64,000 bases of DNA from Petrosia ficiformis (GCA_947044365.1 OX345653.1:1523001-1587000), one strand, 5' to 3'; counted from the first letter of the stretch, positions 1 to 21,578 are shown. The notes: generated by a model from the letters alone, not told the origin. Numbers and translations: made by a program.

Positions 1-142
1 TTTCATATAATTATTCTTCCAGTTCTTTTTGTGTATCATATTTCAACCCATACCTTCCTTATTGAGTTACAATATAATAATGTATTAACCTTGTGATATT
101 AACCTATACACTACATTGAGGTCATCGTGAATGTGAACAGAC
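1..142. repeat. Right end of dispersed TIR repeat family D (in Dvl intron)
   Basis: Ends with GAGGTCATCGTGAATGTGAA at about 117-136. The same end, or its reverse complement, recurs near 39379, 43520, 51374, 51591, 60739 and 62600. The left end of this copy is outside the window. Confidence 0.6.
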
Positions 143-175
143 TTTACTTGTACGTCATTGAGACAAATGACCTAC

Positions 176-9162
<8,987 letters not shown>

Positions 9163-9477
9163 TCTAAATATGTTCAATATTCCAAAGAAGTTTCTCCTCT
9201 TCACAGACTGGGTACTCACAGTTTAATAATACATAAGTACGAAAATGGCTTCAAAGATCTGTCTCGTTATCTCCTTTATATCAGATCCACTGACATGGGC
9301 ATGTACAAATTGTTTGTGGTTAACCGAGGTAGCACTTCTCGGGAATGATCTGCAGTTCGTTAAACTGTGCTACTGCGCATGCTCAGTACACGCGATACGT
9401 ACGAAATTTCGAAATTATATTCCAGCACGTGAGAACACCTGCTGGCATGGCTGCTGCTGTGGGTTACTGAATGCGAG
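9163..9477. promoter_or_regulatory. Bidirectional promoter, Dvl / coiled-coil gene
   Basis: About 315 bp separate the Dvl start (minus, 9162) from the divergent start at 9478. It is locally more GC-rich than its surroundings and holds GCGCATGC at 9375-9382, an NRF1-type half-palindrome. A small upstream frame (ATGGCTGCTGCTGTG, ending TGA) precedes the plus-strand gene. Function is inferred from arrangement only. Confidence 0.55.
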
Positions 9478-12400
9478 ATGGTTTCTGACAAAGAGCAACT
9501 GAATCAGTTGGATAGGTTGATTCAAAATGCCGGTATTGTTAAATTAAATTTTTTTTTACTTATTAATGTTCATTTTATGAGTAGAATTTGAAACTAAACA
9601 GCAAACGCAAGCAATAACCGAAGAAAGACACAAAATAGAGAGTAAGATAATGAGTGTATCTATGATTTTAAATATCAATATTTCTGTTCCAAATACATTT
9701 AGCTCTACAGAAGCAACTTAATGATCAACTTTGTACTATCAAAGAGCTTGAACTTGCAACAAGCAAAAGTGATGAAAATATTAAGAAATTACACAAAACA
9801 TTAGTACAACATAAAGAGAATTATGAAAGGTAATGTTTATGTGGCATTCTTCTCAGTGGTGTAGCTGGGACGGGCATCAAAATTTAATGGAGTAAAATAA
9901 TTGCCACATTTCGTTATGAATGTGGCAATTATTTGTTTCTGGAAACATTATAAATAAAATTTTTTGAACAGACTTAAACTCAGTATAATCAGCATTACTT
10001 ACCTGACTAACTTAGTCCAGTTTCAAAGCGCCAGTAAAATAACATTTTATTGTCTTGCTGATAATTAAGTGATGTTTTAATTTGTCCACACCCCTCATGA
10101 ATAAATAATGATATATGCAGATTTTCAGTGCACTTGGAACACTTCTAAATGGTTAACACAAAGATAAGAGAATACATGTATGTCTGTCTGTTCACTACTT
10201 TCCTCTGTAAAAGATGGACATAGCAGTGCTTTTAGTGCAATGGTTTAGTATCCTCTTATAGTAAACTAATGTGCTCTACTAAGAAAGCCTTTCTCGCATT
10301 TTTATTTATGTGTGGGCAGGTACACTTGCTACATGTACATGTACTATTAGGATACAGTGTTTCCCCTAGGATAAATATTAAGGATGGAGGAGTGCATCAG
10401 TGGTACATGATGTTTGGCCAACTGTTCAATCAATGTTGTAAAACAGTGTTTTCAGAATGAACTTTTAAATTAAAGGATGGGGGAGCGCCATGTTACCACC
10501 CTTTAGGGGCAACACTGAGGATATATAAAGTCTAATTTTGTGGTGTACAATTATTCTGTTGTTTCAGTTTAAAGAGAACATCTAGTGTATTGGATGAACA
10601 TATTGAAGCATTACAAAAGAAACTATTATATTCATGCCAGACAACACAACAACAGAGGTTAGAAATGTTATTATTTTGGTAGCTAGTCCTACTATTATAA
10701 AAATACAACTTTATCAGCATCTTTGCAATTTCTTTCATTAGTGTAGAACAAAGAGATGCCTTCAAAAAGTATCAAAATATTTGGTCAAGGTATGAAGAGA
10801 AATATCAGAGTTGTCCCAAAGCACAGGAACTGATGGCTCTCAAAAAACAGTTTGAAACAATACAAAACCAAAGTACATGTACAAAGAAAGATAATCACAC
10901 ATAGTTAATAATTCTGCGGTCTAATTTTTTAGATAAATCTTTGCAGACTATGATAGACTCGTTGGAGACAAAGTTATCAATGCTTCAAATGAAATACAGT
11001 TAGTTATTAATGTACTATCACACTCTTCTAAGCAATGCCATATATAACAACAAACAGCCCTTTCCATCAAAATATTTTATGATCACACTTTTCTAAGCAG
11101 ACTAATGTACATGCATATACAACTACAGTCAGCCCCTCCCATCAAAATATTTTATGATGTGGATTAGAGTTTTTGATAGATTTTGAAGCATGGCCCAAAT
11201 TGGATCAACAATGATTAGCATGTGCGCCATTTGGAATACATCTTGAGCCAATTAACAAACGGTCTGGTCCAGAGAGAGAACTCTGCTGTGCCAAATAAAA
11301 AGCTCTTAGGGTCAATGGTGCACCATATGAGCTAACCAAAAACACTGATGTGGATACATTCATGGATGATGTATAGTGCAAAGGCTTCTGGCCAAATTTT
11401 GCCTACATCCTACTATATGGTAAGTTTTTACCCTCAAAGGTTGATATGTGAGATGTGTACATTATTTGCAGTACATGCAGCTATAAATTAGTGAATGAAG
11501 AGCAAGTTGCGAAAAAAATTATAATTGGAAAAAAAATTACTTTTATATACTACATCAGTCTACATGTAGCTTTAAAAGGTGATTTATGAAGTGAAAACAT
11601 TGAAACCTTTATACCCACTAATCTCGTTTTAGTATGACTATAGCAACCATTTTAAATTATTTTGTCTAGTTCTCAAACTTTTAGTTTCGTTGTAGTTTAG
11701 TTAACTAAAATAATATTAGGCTTACTAAAAGGTTTTAGTTTTAGTTACCTGTAATGTTGTTTTGGTATACCAAAACTAAAACTAAATTATATTTTGGTAA
11801 GGGGATCCACTAGTATACTACCTAAAAATATAATACTCCACAGTCTCCACCTTAACTAAAACTAAAACATACACTAACCAAAACAACACTATAAAAGTGC
11901 CATTATTAACCAATATCCATTTGTTTTGGTTATAGTTATAGTTAACTAAAACAAGTTAATTGTAACTTAGTACATATAATTAGTTTAGTGTCCTTGTACA
12001 TGGTACATAATATTATACCTCCTATCAATTAATGATTAAGACGTACATGTGTAATTATAATGTGTATATACCTGTTTTATGCATGTATAGATTCCAGAGA
12101 AGAAATCACAGGATGGGTATTAAAAATGTAAGTCTTAATTCTTAAAATGAGCCAATTGAGCTTTGTATACTTTATCCTTCATAAGTTCATCTTTGCGAAT
12201 GGATACTTCAAGCACTGAACACACACTACGCAAGTTGAGAGAATGTGTAAAATCAAAAATAAAAGATATCCAGATAACAAAAGATCAGATTACAATATTT
12301 GAAAAACGAATCAGAGATTTAAAAGTGGAAAAAGAAGTAATACAATCTATGGAGTTTTAATTGTGACTGCATACCTGTGTGTATAATACATAATTATGTG

Positions 12401-13988
12401 TATAATAGTGATGTGCAATACATATCGATAAATCGAAATATCGATATTTTTGTTGAATATCGTGATACAATATTAGCTTTTGGGTGTATCTATACACTGG
12501 AATGGACAGTTTAGTAAACATGGTTTTTCTAATTTGTCTAATTTTATACCTAAAAGTAATTATAACAAGCTAGTGAGCATAACTTTCATTGATTTCTTTT
12601 ACCATTTCTTGACAAATACATCCAAATAGGACATTTATTTACATTATATATGTGTGTTTCAATATTATTTCAAATATCGTGATACTGTATTGTATCGTGA
12701 TATTTTTGGCAGCGATACGCAATACTATTATTTAGTCCCTAGTGTATAATACATTCAATTACATTGCAGGCATCTCAAAAGCAAGAAATCATGTTAGGTA
12801 ATGCTGTTCCTCCTCCATCCCCAAGAATGACAGCTCGTCAATCATTTAGTATCCCATGCCTCATTAAACCACCAAAAAACTTACCTCCAGCAAAGACACA
12901 CACCAGTTCGGAATTAAAATTGAGACCTGAATCAAAGAAAGACAGATTCACTGTTAATTTACCCAAAGTAGTACCTTCTCATCGGGTGAGTATAAATGTA
13001 CCCAACAGAGCAAAAGGATTAAGTGTTACCCTACCTGAAAGATCCAGTAGCAGCACAATGTACAGAACATCTGCTATAACACCAAATAGCTCAACTGTTA
13101 GCAAAGCAACAAATATAGCTTTCAATGTATCTCTCCCTACCTCATCTTGTCCTCCTGTTTATGAGACTAACACAACATCTTCACTACCTCAAAGTATGCC
13201 ACTTATACAGTCAACAAATTTACCTATTGTAACCTCCAGTGCATCTTACATGACTAAAGATATACACTATCCCAATAATTCAGAGAATGAAGTTGAAAAT
13301 ACTCTTGTTAAAAACAATACTATATCAATGAGAGATGTATCATCATGTATTGTGGAAGATGATAAAGATATGGAACAACAGACACAATCAGATGAGGCTT
13401 CACCACTACAGCATATTCATGATGTATATAACACGAACTTGAATGACTTTGACAGTCACATGTTCACATCAAACACCTCTACCTCCAGCTGGCTTGGTGT
13501 AGAGGAAAATCAAGTAACTGATTCTAACAACCAATTGAATTTTGATCTGTTTTCATCAGTAAGTTGTATATACTATCTGATATACATAATGTTATAGTTA
13601 TAAATAATAACTTTTTTTTTTGCAGTTCTCAACTGATGGAAGCACTAATATGGGAAATCTCTTTGGAGAAACATCACTTCAATCAGGTTAACAATGTGAT
13701 ATAGAGATTATAAAGAATATTATATTACATCATTGATATTAGGTACTAGTATTGCAAATGGACCTGATGAAGGAACATTCTCTTTGTTTGATGCTTCCAC
13801 TGTATCTGACAGCAATAGCATAGGTAAAAAAGCATAGACTATATACATTGATATACCTTTATGTAACACAGAAACATTAATTATAGTTATGGTAACACGT
13901 ATTTCTCTTTTTCAAAGGGTTTGAGATGTTCAACTTCACTGATACATCATCTAATACTACCGACACAACTTCATTCTCTTTATTCTAA
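9478..13988 (+). CDS. Coiled-coil protein, possibly SIX6OS1-like
   Basis: Twelve exons: 9478-9532, 9585-9641, 9703-9829, 10568-10657, 10742-10872, 10933-10998, 12091-12127, 12186-12336, 12770-13558, 13626-13686, 13743-13823, 13918-13988. They sum to 1716 nt, a 571-aa protein starting MVSDKEQLNQL. The N-terminal 240 residues or so are helical coiled coil. The rest is Ser/Thr/Pro-rich and disordered, ending in repeated short aromatic motifs (FDLFSS, NLFGET, FSLFD, FEMFNF, FSLF at the terminus). The helical part holds RYEEKYQSCPKAQEL and GWVLKISSLR, which resemble as I recall them the Y-x-x-K-Y...P and W-x-L-x-I-x-x-LR patterns of vertebrate SIX6OS1/C14orf39, a synaptonemal-complex central-element protein of about 587 aa. 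Similar length and layout support this, but the match is from memory and weak. The exon structure itself is well supported. Confidence 0.8.
9895..9934. repeat. Perfect 16-bp hairpin in intron
   Basis: AAATAATTGCCACATT is followed, after an 8-nt loop, by its exact reverse complement. It lies in intron 3 of the 9478-13988 gene. Confidence 0.7.
10355..10517 (+). mobile_element. Family E miniature element (CAGTGTTTCCCC ends)
   Basis: Left end CAGTGTTTCCCCTAGGATAA, right end GGGGCAACACTG. Related copies are at about 24139-24328 and 27712-27873. AGGATA immediately flanks both sides here, a possible partial target duplication. hAT-like by its CAGTG end. Confidence 0.6.
11166..11335 (+). mobile_element. 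Dispersed repeat family B, forward copy
   Basis: Runs from GAGTTTTTGATAGATTTTGA to CACCATATGAGCTAA. It matches 58792-59007 and, inverted, 8714-8890. It is in intron 6 of the 9478-13988 gene. Confidence 0.7.
11640..11960. repeat. Inverted AAAACTAAAACTAAA / TTTTAGTT block
   Basis: Clusters of GGTTTTAGTTTTAGTTA followed by AAAACTAAAACTAAA in inverted arrangement around GTTTTGGTATACCAAAAC. Same class of low-complexity repeat as 6505-6800. Confidence 0.6.
12406..12741. mobile_element. hAT-type miniature element with 8-bp target duplication
   Basis: GTGTATAA occurs at 12398-12405 and 12742-12749. The element begins TAGTGATGTGCAATAC and ends TAGTCCCTA. The inside is rich in ATCGATA / TATCGTGATA motifs. 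It sits in the intron before the long exon of the 9478-13988 gene. TAGTGATG ends and an 8-bp duplication are hAT hallmarks; the right terminus is degenerate. Confidence 0.75.
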
Positions 13989-16914
13989 CTTTATTATAAC
14001 CAGCTATATAATTATATATTATATTAGTAATACTCTCACATCTTAGCAATTTAGATACATCATTAAAACATTTCTCAGTTTGTATTACAAAAACTTGTAG
14101 GCAATAAATATTTGTACACAAATTGACACTAAAAGAAAAGATGCAGTTATTCAATGTTTGAATTGATGAGTTCTGTTTCCTTTTCAGAGGCAGGTTCCTC
14201 TGGAATGGTTTCCATAACTGCAAAATTTGGAACACTAATTTTGGGTTCTTTACTTAGTGAATACGCACTAGTTTTACGGCTTTGAACATCTTTGCCTTTA
14301 TAACATTGCTGCACTTTTCTCCAGTTTAAAACAAAGATTAAGGTACAGACTGGAAAAAGTACCATTGATGAAAATGAAAATATCTTCAAATATGCTACAT
14401 AAGTAAACTCTATTTCACTTCTATCACATTTACCAGGCTCATGACCAAGAAGCTCACAAGTAAAGTACTCTTCTAAATTTTCCATTGCTTCTTCACGAGT
14501 AAATCCAATCACAGTACCATATACACTAAACAAAATGCCGTATACAACAAAAGTAAGGAATAAAATTATGATTCTTTTTTTCTGCAGAAGTAACACTGAT
14601 CTTGGTAAGTCTTTTTTTACTCTTTTGTTTGAAGAGCCCTTGATGCTATATTATAGAATAAAATTGTAGTAAGTGTATATTATTATTTGTAGTAGAAATA
14701 ATATTATTCTTTCATGTCTAATGCATTATCAACTAATTATAACAACCGAGCCAATTATTAATCAATCAATATTGAAAATTCTTCTGATTATTGATTGTAA
14801 GTCTGCGATATCAATTAACCAAAAAACATACTATTACAACTACTTAAATTGTGAAATCGAACAGATCTTTAATCATTATAATATTATGACAGTGTGACGT
14901 AAATACACTCACACAATTGACATGGTTGTTATACATGAATAAACACAGGAGCTTATGATTGGACTATTGTCACACATGCATAATGTGTTGCATTAGTCTA
15001 ATTACCTTGTGAATAGTCCATATGACTATAACCAGTAATATAGAACCAATCCCTAATGCAAAACTTCCTGGTAGTGTGTATGAATAAAACCACAGCCTAT
15101 AACTTGCGGTAGTACAGAGTGTGGTAGGATATTCTGTTTGTAAAAACCGTAAATCATTATCTATCAAACTTATTAGAACACCTGGAAGAGGGACAATGAG
15201 ACCTGCATTGCAAAATATAAGTATGTAAATATACAGCTCTTTAAAATTGCTTACCTGCAACAACTGTGAAAATGTATATAAATTTCTTTTTTTTTTGTAT
15301 TCTTCATGGTACGAGAATGAAAAGGAAACAACACGTGATAGAAGAAAATACTGAGATGGCTAAACCACCATACACTCATTTGAACAACACCATAGAGAAG
15401 AATAAATCCTAATATTATGGCAATGAATAAGTTGATCAAGGGTGGATGTAATGAATGTGATCATCCATGCATACACAAACCTGTTAGTGTACAAAAGGCA
15501 GTTGGATTTTCGCGACTTTTGTCAAGCCGAATATCACTACACATCAATGAATCTCTTCCAATAAATGATATTAGTACAACCACAGCTATATTTATATATA
15601 TGTAAGTTTATATGTGATTGTGCATGTGAAAATTGATTTACCAAATGCGTAAGTTCAACCATTCGTTTTTCAGCCATCTAGTGCCGAAGCTAACAAAATT
15701 TGGTGCCTAGGTTGGACAAGAACGTAGCTAATAAGATGGCTGAGAAACAATAAATTGAAAAAACGATTTTGAAAAAAAAATTGAAAATAATATAATACTG
15801 ATTTTCGCATGCTCGGTCACATAATTATATATAGATATAATCATAACAAGAGGGACATACAATAAAATGAAAAATCCATCTATCTATCATTACTAACCAA
15901 TGAAAAGGTAGTCAACATTGAGAAAGATCACATAAACAGCTGAAAAAACAAATCTACAATAGTTAGGGAAAATGTAACAAGAATCATAATGCAGAACTCC
16001 AAACTTACATTTTCCGATAATCAAAGATTCCAATAATAATAACAATACATGCTAACAAACCACCAATAATGGCACCTATGATTATTATATAATCAATAGT
16101 CTTTGATAGAATATCTGGAAATTGACTGAATTTATCACATCGTGGCCAGCATGTATTGTTCTGTTCAATGAAATCATATCGACATGTAAAGTTTTGTTCG
16201 TTATCTGTTTGTTGTAAATCTGTTTCATTAGTTTCATTGAAACACTCACTAATTGGTTCTATATAATGTATTAGCATCATCTTAATTAGAATATAATATT
16301 GAATGATGTCCATACCTGATGGTCCTGCATTAGGTAGGTTGCTACAGTCGGGTAAGAGATCAGGATTTATTGAATTGACAAGAATCCATTCATGGGAACA
16401 TGTTTCATCACGAATAAGTTCACAAGATTCACGTGTGGGCTGGTAGAGTCTTGTTGTCGCACAGTCACATATTGGAAAGGTATACAGACAAATAAATGGC
16501 AACACAGCAACTTGGCATTCTTCACTAGCTAAATCTGCAGGTGATACAAACAATGCATACATACATGTTAATGCTGAACTTAAATTTCTAATCTAAGTAA
16601 GATGCAAATGTTTCAGCATCATTTTCCAATTCAGCCTGTTCTTTAGATACACTTATAAATGGTGTACCATCCATACTAGTGATTGTGCATTCTTGCCATG
16701 CCAGCAGTGATTCTATACAAATACTACCAGTATATGTCTCTGCATTGCACCCATCACTGGAACCACATCCAGATAATGTGTCTGCTATACCATATATATC
16801 ACAAAGAGTAAAGACTTCAGTAGAATTTGAACCATTGCATAATTGTACTGTTTCATTAAAATCAAAATAGATCTAAAGGACGGATGAAACCAGACTATAA
16901 TAAGTACATGTCAT

Positions 16915-17185
16915 AACACACCTATGAGTGCTATATCTGATTTTTAATCACCAAGCCTGAGGGTGAAGCAATGATATACCACTTGTACAATTGTTATAAT
17001 GAATATATTTCTGGAAAGGCAAAAATAATGTAGATGTGTGTGTAGTTTCTCCTAATGTTTTGTCTTGAGTTTGGACCAGGTGAGTGTTGTAGTCTTGTAG
17101 TTGGTGTCACTGTGGTCAATGGCAGGTTTTATAAAACTTGTGGTTACTTTGAAAGTTTTGCCGTATCAGGATATTTCATTATATA
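16915..17185. repeat. Intronic repeat shared with Fz-D locus (family F)
   Basis: Similar to 32205-32485 over about 270 bp: CCAAGCCTGAGGGTGA, TATAATGAATATATTTC, GTTTTGTCTTGAGTTTGG and GTTTTGCCGTATCAGGATAT occur in the same order. It lies inside an Fz-A intron; the other copy is inside an Fz-D intron. Confidence 0.75.
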
Positions 17186-17817
17186 CATAGGCATAGGAAC
17201 CAGGGGGGCTCAGGGGGCTGCAGCCCACCCAAAAAATCTTCAACTTTTCTTTTCTGATTATTGATTGATTAATACTGGGTGTGGTCTCTGCCCACTTACT
17301 GACTGTAACAACATGATGAAGCAAAGCAAGTTAAGAGCTTTCTTCTCTATTGGAAGTAGTAAGTTAAAACCATAAATTTACGATCAACACTCTAGTGAAT
17401 GAATTATAAGTCTATCATCGTGTCTTGTAGATGAGAACAGCAGACAATCAAGACTCAACAATTTACTTTTACTGTATGTTCATTCGTCTGATACAGATAG
17501 CCTTGATCTTTAAGGATGTTGCTCGACAGTTTATATCAATTAACGATCGTAGACTTCATTATTTTGGTAAAATATAAAAATTGAACGTGAACTTTTTGTA
17601 AATTATATTCTTCAGTCACATGATTTAAAAAAAATAATTATGGCCATTTTGCGACTGGCTAATAATAATTGCTAAACTTCCAAATTTCTAATTATTGTGC
17701 ATAATTACTATTGTTGAGTCAATTAATATGTCATAGTTAGCCACACTCCTCATGAATAATTAATAACAATCTAAAAACCACTATACTCAGCCCCCCCCCC
17801 CCATTTTCGATTGCTTC
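17186..17817. mobile_element. Likely degenerate transposon, C-rich right end
   Basis: Starts near ATAGGCATAGGAACCAGGG and ends CCCATTTTCGATTGCTTCCT then ACGCCACTG at about 17809-17817. A CGCCACTG end is typical of many hAT-like elements (CAGTGGCG). The left end is too diverged to confirm, and I see no clear target duplication. No coding frame is evident. Confidence 0.45.
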
Positions 17818-18219
17818 CTACGCCACTGATATAGATTATAATATAATAATTATTATATAAATATAATTATACATATAATTATAACAAAGCAGGTTATAAG
17901 TGATACCTTGGTAGTTGTATTCTGAGAATCTTTGGCGTTTTCAGTGTATTCCTGCAAATGAATTGTATATAATCATAATTATTATACATATAGCAACATA
18001 CTGTTGCAAAGAAGTAGATGGGACAGACACTGAACAGTGCAAGAATGAATGTTAGCACGACACTCAGTATGATCCATTCTAACACACTGTATTTCATTTT
18101 GTGTCTGCTTTATGGAACTCCACCCTTGTTGAATATGAAATTCACACAATATGAATATCAAAACATATACACATATTCATGAGTACTACAAAGTGCATGT
18201 TACATATTCACAGTGCATG

Positions 18220-21200
18220 TTATTCTACAGAAACTGATGTCACTTCCACTTTCTTTTCAGTCACAGTAGGTTCTTCAGAAATACTGTACATAGCATTAAA
18301 ACTGAGGTTTGACATTTTACTGATTTTGCGTCCAATTGAGGGTCTATGTCTAGTAGTCATTCTGGTACTACTCATTATGGTACTAGATGGATGAGAATTA
18401 ACATGTGCACAGCGTTTCAGTTTCCTCCAATTCAGAACAAAAAATATTGCAAAACCTGGTAACAATCCAAATGAAATGTATGTCAGTATTCCTAAATATG
18501 ACAAATAGACAAACTCTATTTCACTTCTGTCGCATCTTCCAGATATGTGACCTTGGCCTTCACATGCAAAATATTTTTGAAATGCTTTTGCTAGTTCCTT
18601 TCGATGTCCAGCAGTAACAACGGCAAATATACCACTAATTACTCCAAAACAAATGAAGAAAATAGATAAGAAAAGAAGTTTCTTCTCTGCCGTGGTAACA
18701 CGAATGATTGTTAATCTTTGTTTTGCTTTGAAAAATCCTTGATGCTGAAAAACAATGTATATCATTATAATACATGGCTATAATAATGTTGTTATTATTA
18801 TAAGTCTATGTTCATAGGCATAGGCATCCAGACAATGTAGGACTGTAGGAAGCAGTTTTAGGGTAGTCAGGCTAGGGTGATATATGATGTGACATTGTAC
18901 AAGTGAAATGAACAGCCTAGGAAGGGGGGGCACGCGCCAGAAAAAATAATAAAGATGATGGCTGCATAATGATGCACAGCATAGGTTTTACATTTTTTTT
19001 CCATATTTTTTTATTGTCTCGAAAAAGGTGGTCATGCCAGTTTCGAAATGCATATATATTTAATTGTGCAAAGGTATAACACTATTGATGATTATAGTCT
19101 ATGTATAGTCTAGCATATAATATAATGCTTTATACTTTACCTTATGAATGGTTCCTATAATCATAAACAGTAATACGGAACCCACTGCTAGCACAATATT
19201 CACTGGTAAAAGATAGGAGTAAAACCACAGCTTAAAATCTTTTGAAGTACAGAATGTTGTTGGAAAGTCATTTTGTACATAACCATAATTGTCATCATCA
19301 ATCAAACACGCAATCATTGCTGGTAGAGGAACCAGTATACCTTGAAAATGATAAATATCAATAAAAATAAAATTATTATGCAATTGATATACAGGCATGT
19401 GAATATAATTTACATACCTATTAAAACAGAGAAAGCATAGATCATTTTCATTTTTTTTGTATTTTTCAGATTTCTGGATTGAAATGGAAACACAACATTA
19501 AAAAAAAATATAGTGATGTGGCAGAACCACCACACTGCCATTTGGGGTAAGACATAGTGAACTACAGCACCTGTAATTATAATTATAATTATTATAGATA
19601 TTGATTGAAAGAAATGTTGGCTTTATGCAGCAAACCTGTTAGGATGCAAAAAAATGTTGGATTTTTATAGTTTTCATCAAGTCGAACATCTTTACAATAA
19701 AGTTCTGATCCTCCTATCACCGAAGCAAATGAAAACAAAGCTACAGGATTTTAATGTCTATAACTGTATGCAATGTGAGCATATGTAAGTAATAAGTATT
19801 ATGTAACTAATAAGATACAGTGTAATGTGCTTTCAAACCTAAAATGAGGTAATCAAAGATTAGAAACATCACATAAATGACTGGAAACACAAACCTGTAT
19901 GAGATATATATATATGTATAATGTATCTATAATTATATAATATATATTATATTTATATAAACCACTGTTAGGAGGTGTTTATGCCAGATTACAACATGCT
20001 GTGGAAGGGGTTTTAATATGTGGATATATAATCTGAGGCCCTTAGGGCATATACTCATAAACCTCTGAACACCAGCCATGGTAGCATAGTATATTATATA
20101 CATAATTATATTTATTATTATAATATATATATTGGGTGGGATAATTTTATAGTACAAATTTTGAAACATACACTTTCTTGTAGTCGAGCGCTCCAAGTAT
20201 GATAACAACAAATGCTAGCAATATACCAAGACTGGTTGTTACAATTATTGTATATTTTAAAACATTTGTTATTATTTCAGGAAATTGACTAAATAGATCA
20301 CATCGTGGCCAACATGTATTGTTCTGTTCAATGAAATCGTATCGACATGTGAAGTTCTGTGTTGATTGTAATTCATTAGTTTCATTAAAACAATCACTTA
20401 ATGACTCATCAGCAGTTTCTATTGATGTATGTAATAGCAATCATTATAACGATTATTGTTATTATAAATGTTCATACCAGCTGGTCCTGCATTAGTTAGG
20501 TTGCTACAGTCGGGTAAGAGATCAGGATTTATTGAATTGACAAGAATCCATTCATGGGAACATGTTTCATCACGAATAAGTTCACAAGATTCACGTGTGG
20601 GCTGGTAGAGTCTTGTTGTCGCACAGTCACATATTGGAAAGGTATACAGACAAATAAATGGCAACACAGCAACTTGGCATTCTTCACTAGCTAAATCTGC
20701 AGGTGATACAAACAATGCATACGTACATGTTAATGCTGAACTTAAATTTCTAACCTAAGTAAGATGCAAATGTTTCAGCATCATTTTCCAACTCAGCCTG
20801 TTCTTTAGATACACTTATAAATGGTGTACCATCCATACCAGTGATTGTGCATTCTTGCCATGCCAGCAGTGATTCTTTACAAATACTACCAGTATATGTC
20901 TCAGCATTGCACCCATCACTGGAACTACATCCAAATAATGTATCGGCTATGCCATATATATCACAAACAGAGATGACTTTGGTAGAACCATTGCAAGTTG
21001 TATAGGTTGTAGTGAAATTAATAGAGATCTGTGAGTCCTAAATTATATTTTCCTGTAAATAGCAAATGCATATAATGCATTATCTAAACACATACTTCTG
21101 TTGTGTCAGTTGTTGAAGCATACTCCTACAGAAATTGCAACATAATTATAATATATCATTTGCAATTTTATAGCTTACTGTTATATAGTAGTACAGAGGA

Positions 21201-21298
21201 ATAGAACTGAACAGTGAAACAATCAGTAGTGATATAATACCCAGAACGATCCGTTCAATTACATTTTTGGTGGAGATTGGTTGCTTCTTTCCGCCCAT
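18220..21298 (-). CDS. Frizzled-like receptor Fz-B, intact
   Basis: Ten exons: 21298-21179, 21125-21096, 21037-20755, 20696-20478, 20418-20172, 19894-19839, 19740-19636, 19570-19418, 19340-19141, 18744-18220. They sum to 1938 nt, 645 aa, all phases consistent. Starts MGGKKQPIST with a hydrophobic segment (residues 16-40, signal anchor or signal peptide). Cysteine-rich domain follows (CDIYGIADTLFGC, AWQECTITGMDG, VLPFICLYTFPICDC, HEWILVN). Then NNTCWPRCD before TM1, seven TM segments with AVWWF in TM3, an ECL2 pair (TFFCILT, TTFCTSKDF) and an ECL3 with CDRSEIEF. The receptor would sit in the plasma membrane and bind a Wnt-like ligand by its CRD (inferred). KTxxxW after TM7 is absent; FVLNWRKLKRC is found instead. 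Head-to-head with PPT1, 280 bp apart; 122 bp upstream of Fz-A. Confidence 0.9.
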
Positions 21299-21578
21299 GT
21301 TGACAGCTCCACCCTTGATTAAGTGTTGTTAACATACTGTCGTTTCCAGTAATTTTGCAACGGCGCTCTCAAACCGGAGATGACGTAATTATACTTACAA
21401 TAGTAAACATTACAGCAAACACCACATGATCAGAGTAAATTGATTGGCTAAATGTTATACCACACCCATTCCCGCTTTGACATTTTTTGTTGCAAGATTG
21501 ATGCAAATGACAGTACGCATGCGCACTGATCATGCCTTGTCCAACCTCTTATGTCATTGTCACTCATCGACATCGAAC
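21299..21578. promoter_or_regulatory. Bidirectional promoter Fz-B / PPT1
   Basis: 280 bp lie between divergent start codons. It contains CGCATGCGCA at 21516-21525, a strong NRF1-type palindrome, on the PPT1 side. A frame continues upstream of the PPT1 ATG but its N-terminal residues have no signal-peptide character. Confidence 0.55.

Larger units (their letters stand above)
14147..18097 (-). pseudogene. Frizzled-like receptor Fz-A, disrupted
   Basis: Class-F receptor next to, and paralogous with, Fz-B. Exons: 18097-18002, 17951-17907, 16872-16593, 16534-16316, 16258-16009, 15953-15898, 15585-15481, 15408-15255, 15202-15006, 14645-14147. Order: N-terminal hydrophobic segment, CRD (QVAVLPFICLYTFPICD, then QPTRESCEL), a C-x-P-x-C-D pre-TM1 segment, TM1-TM7 with WW in TM3, and a cytoplasmic tail. 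Three lesions relative to Fz-B: the donor after the first CRD exon reads AT instead of GT (16592-16591); exon 8 has one extra base, in an A10 run (15277-15286 region); exon 10 has one extra base, in an A7 run (14575-14581 region). With those two bases discounted the exons would give 632 aa. It is either a young pseudogene or an allele with consensus homopolymer errors; the donor change is not a homopolymer. No KTxxxW motif; the post-TM7 sequence is VLNWRKVQQ. Confidence 0.8.

Noticed and set aside
9245..9502. 85-codon Cys-rich plus-strand frame upstream of the coiled-coil gene
   Set aside because: It overlaps the bidirectional promoter, has no domain, and its frame does not lead into the exon 2 phase; the ATG at 9478 does.
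12163..12360. 65-codon frame ending in a stop at 12358-12360
   Set aside because: It is exon 8 read through its donor; splicing AAAGAA/GTAATA to 12770 keeps frame and gives a longer conserved-looking product.
16591..16592. AT-AC type (U12) intron for the Fz-A donor
   Set aside because: The donor context ATTAGA lacks the U12 ATATCCTT consensus and the acceptor is an ordinary AG; Fz-B has GT at the same base in otherwise identical sequence, so a point mutation is simpler.
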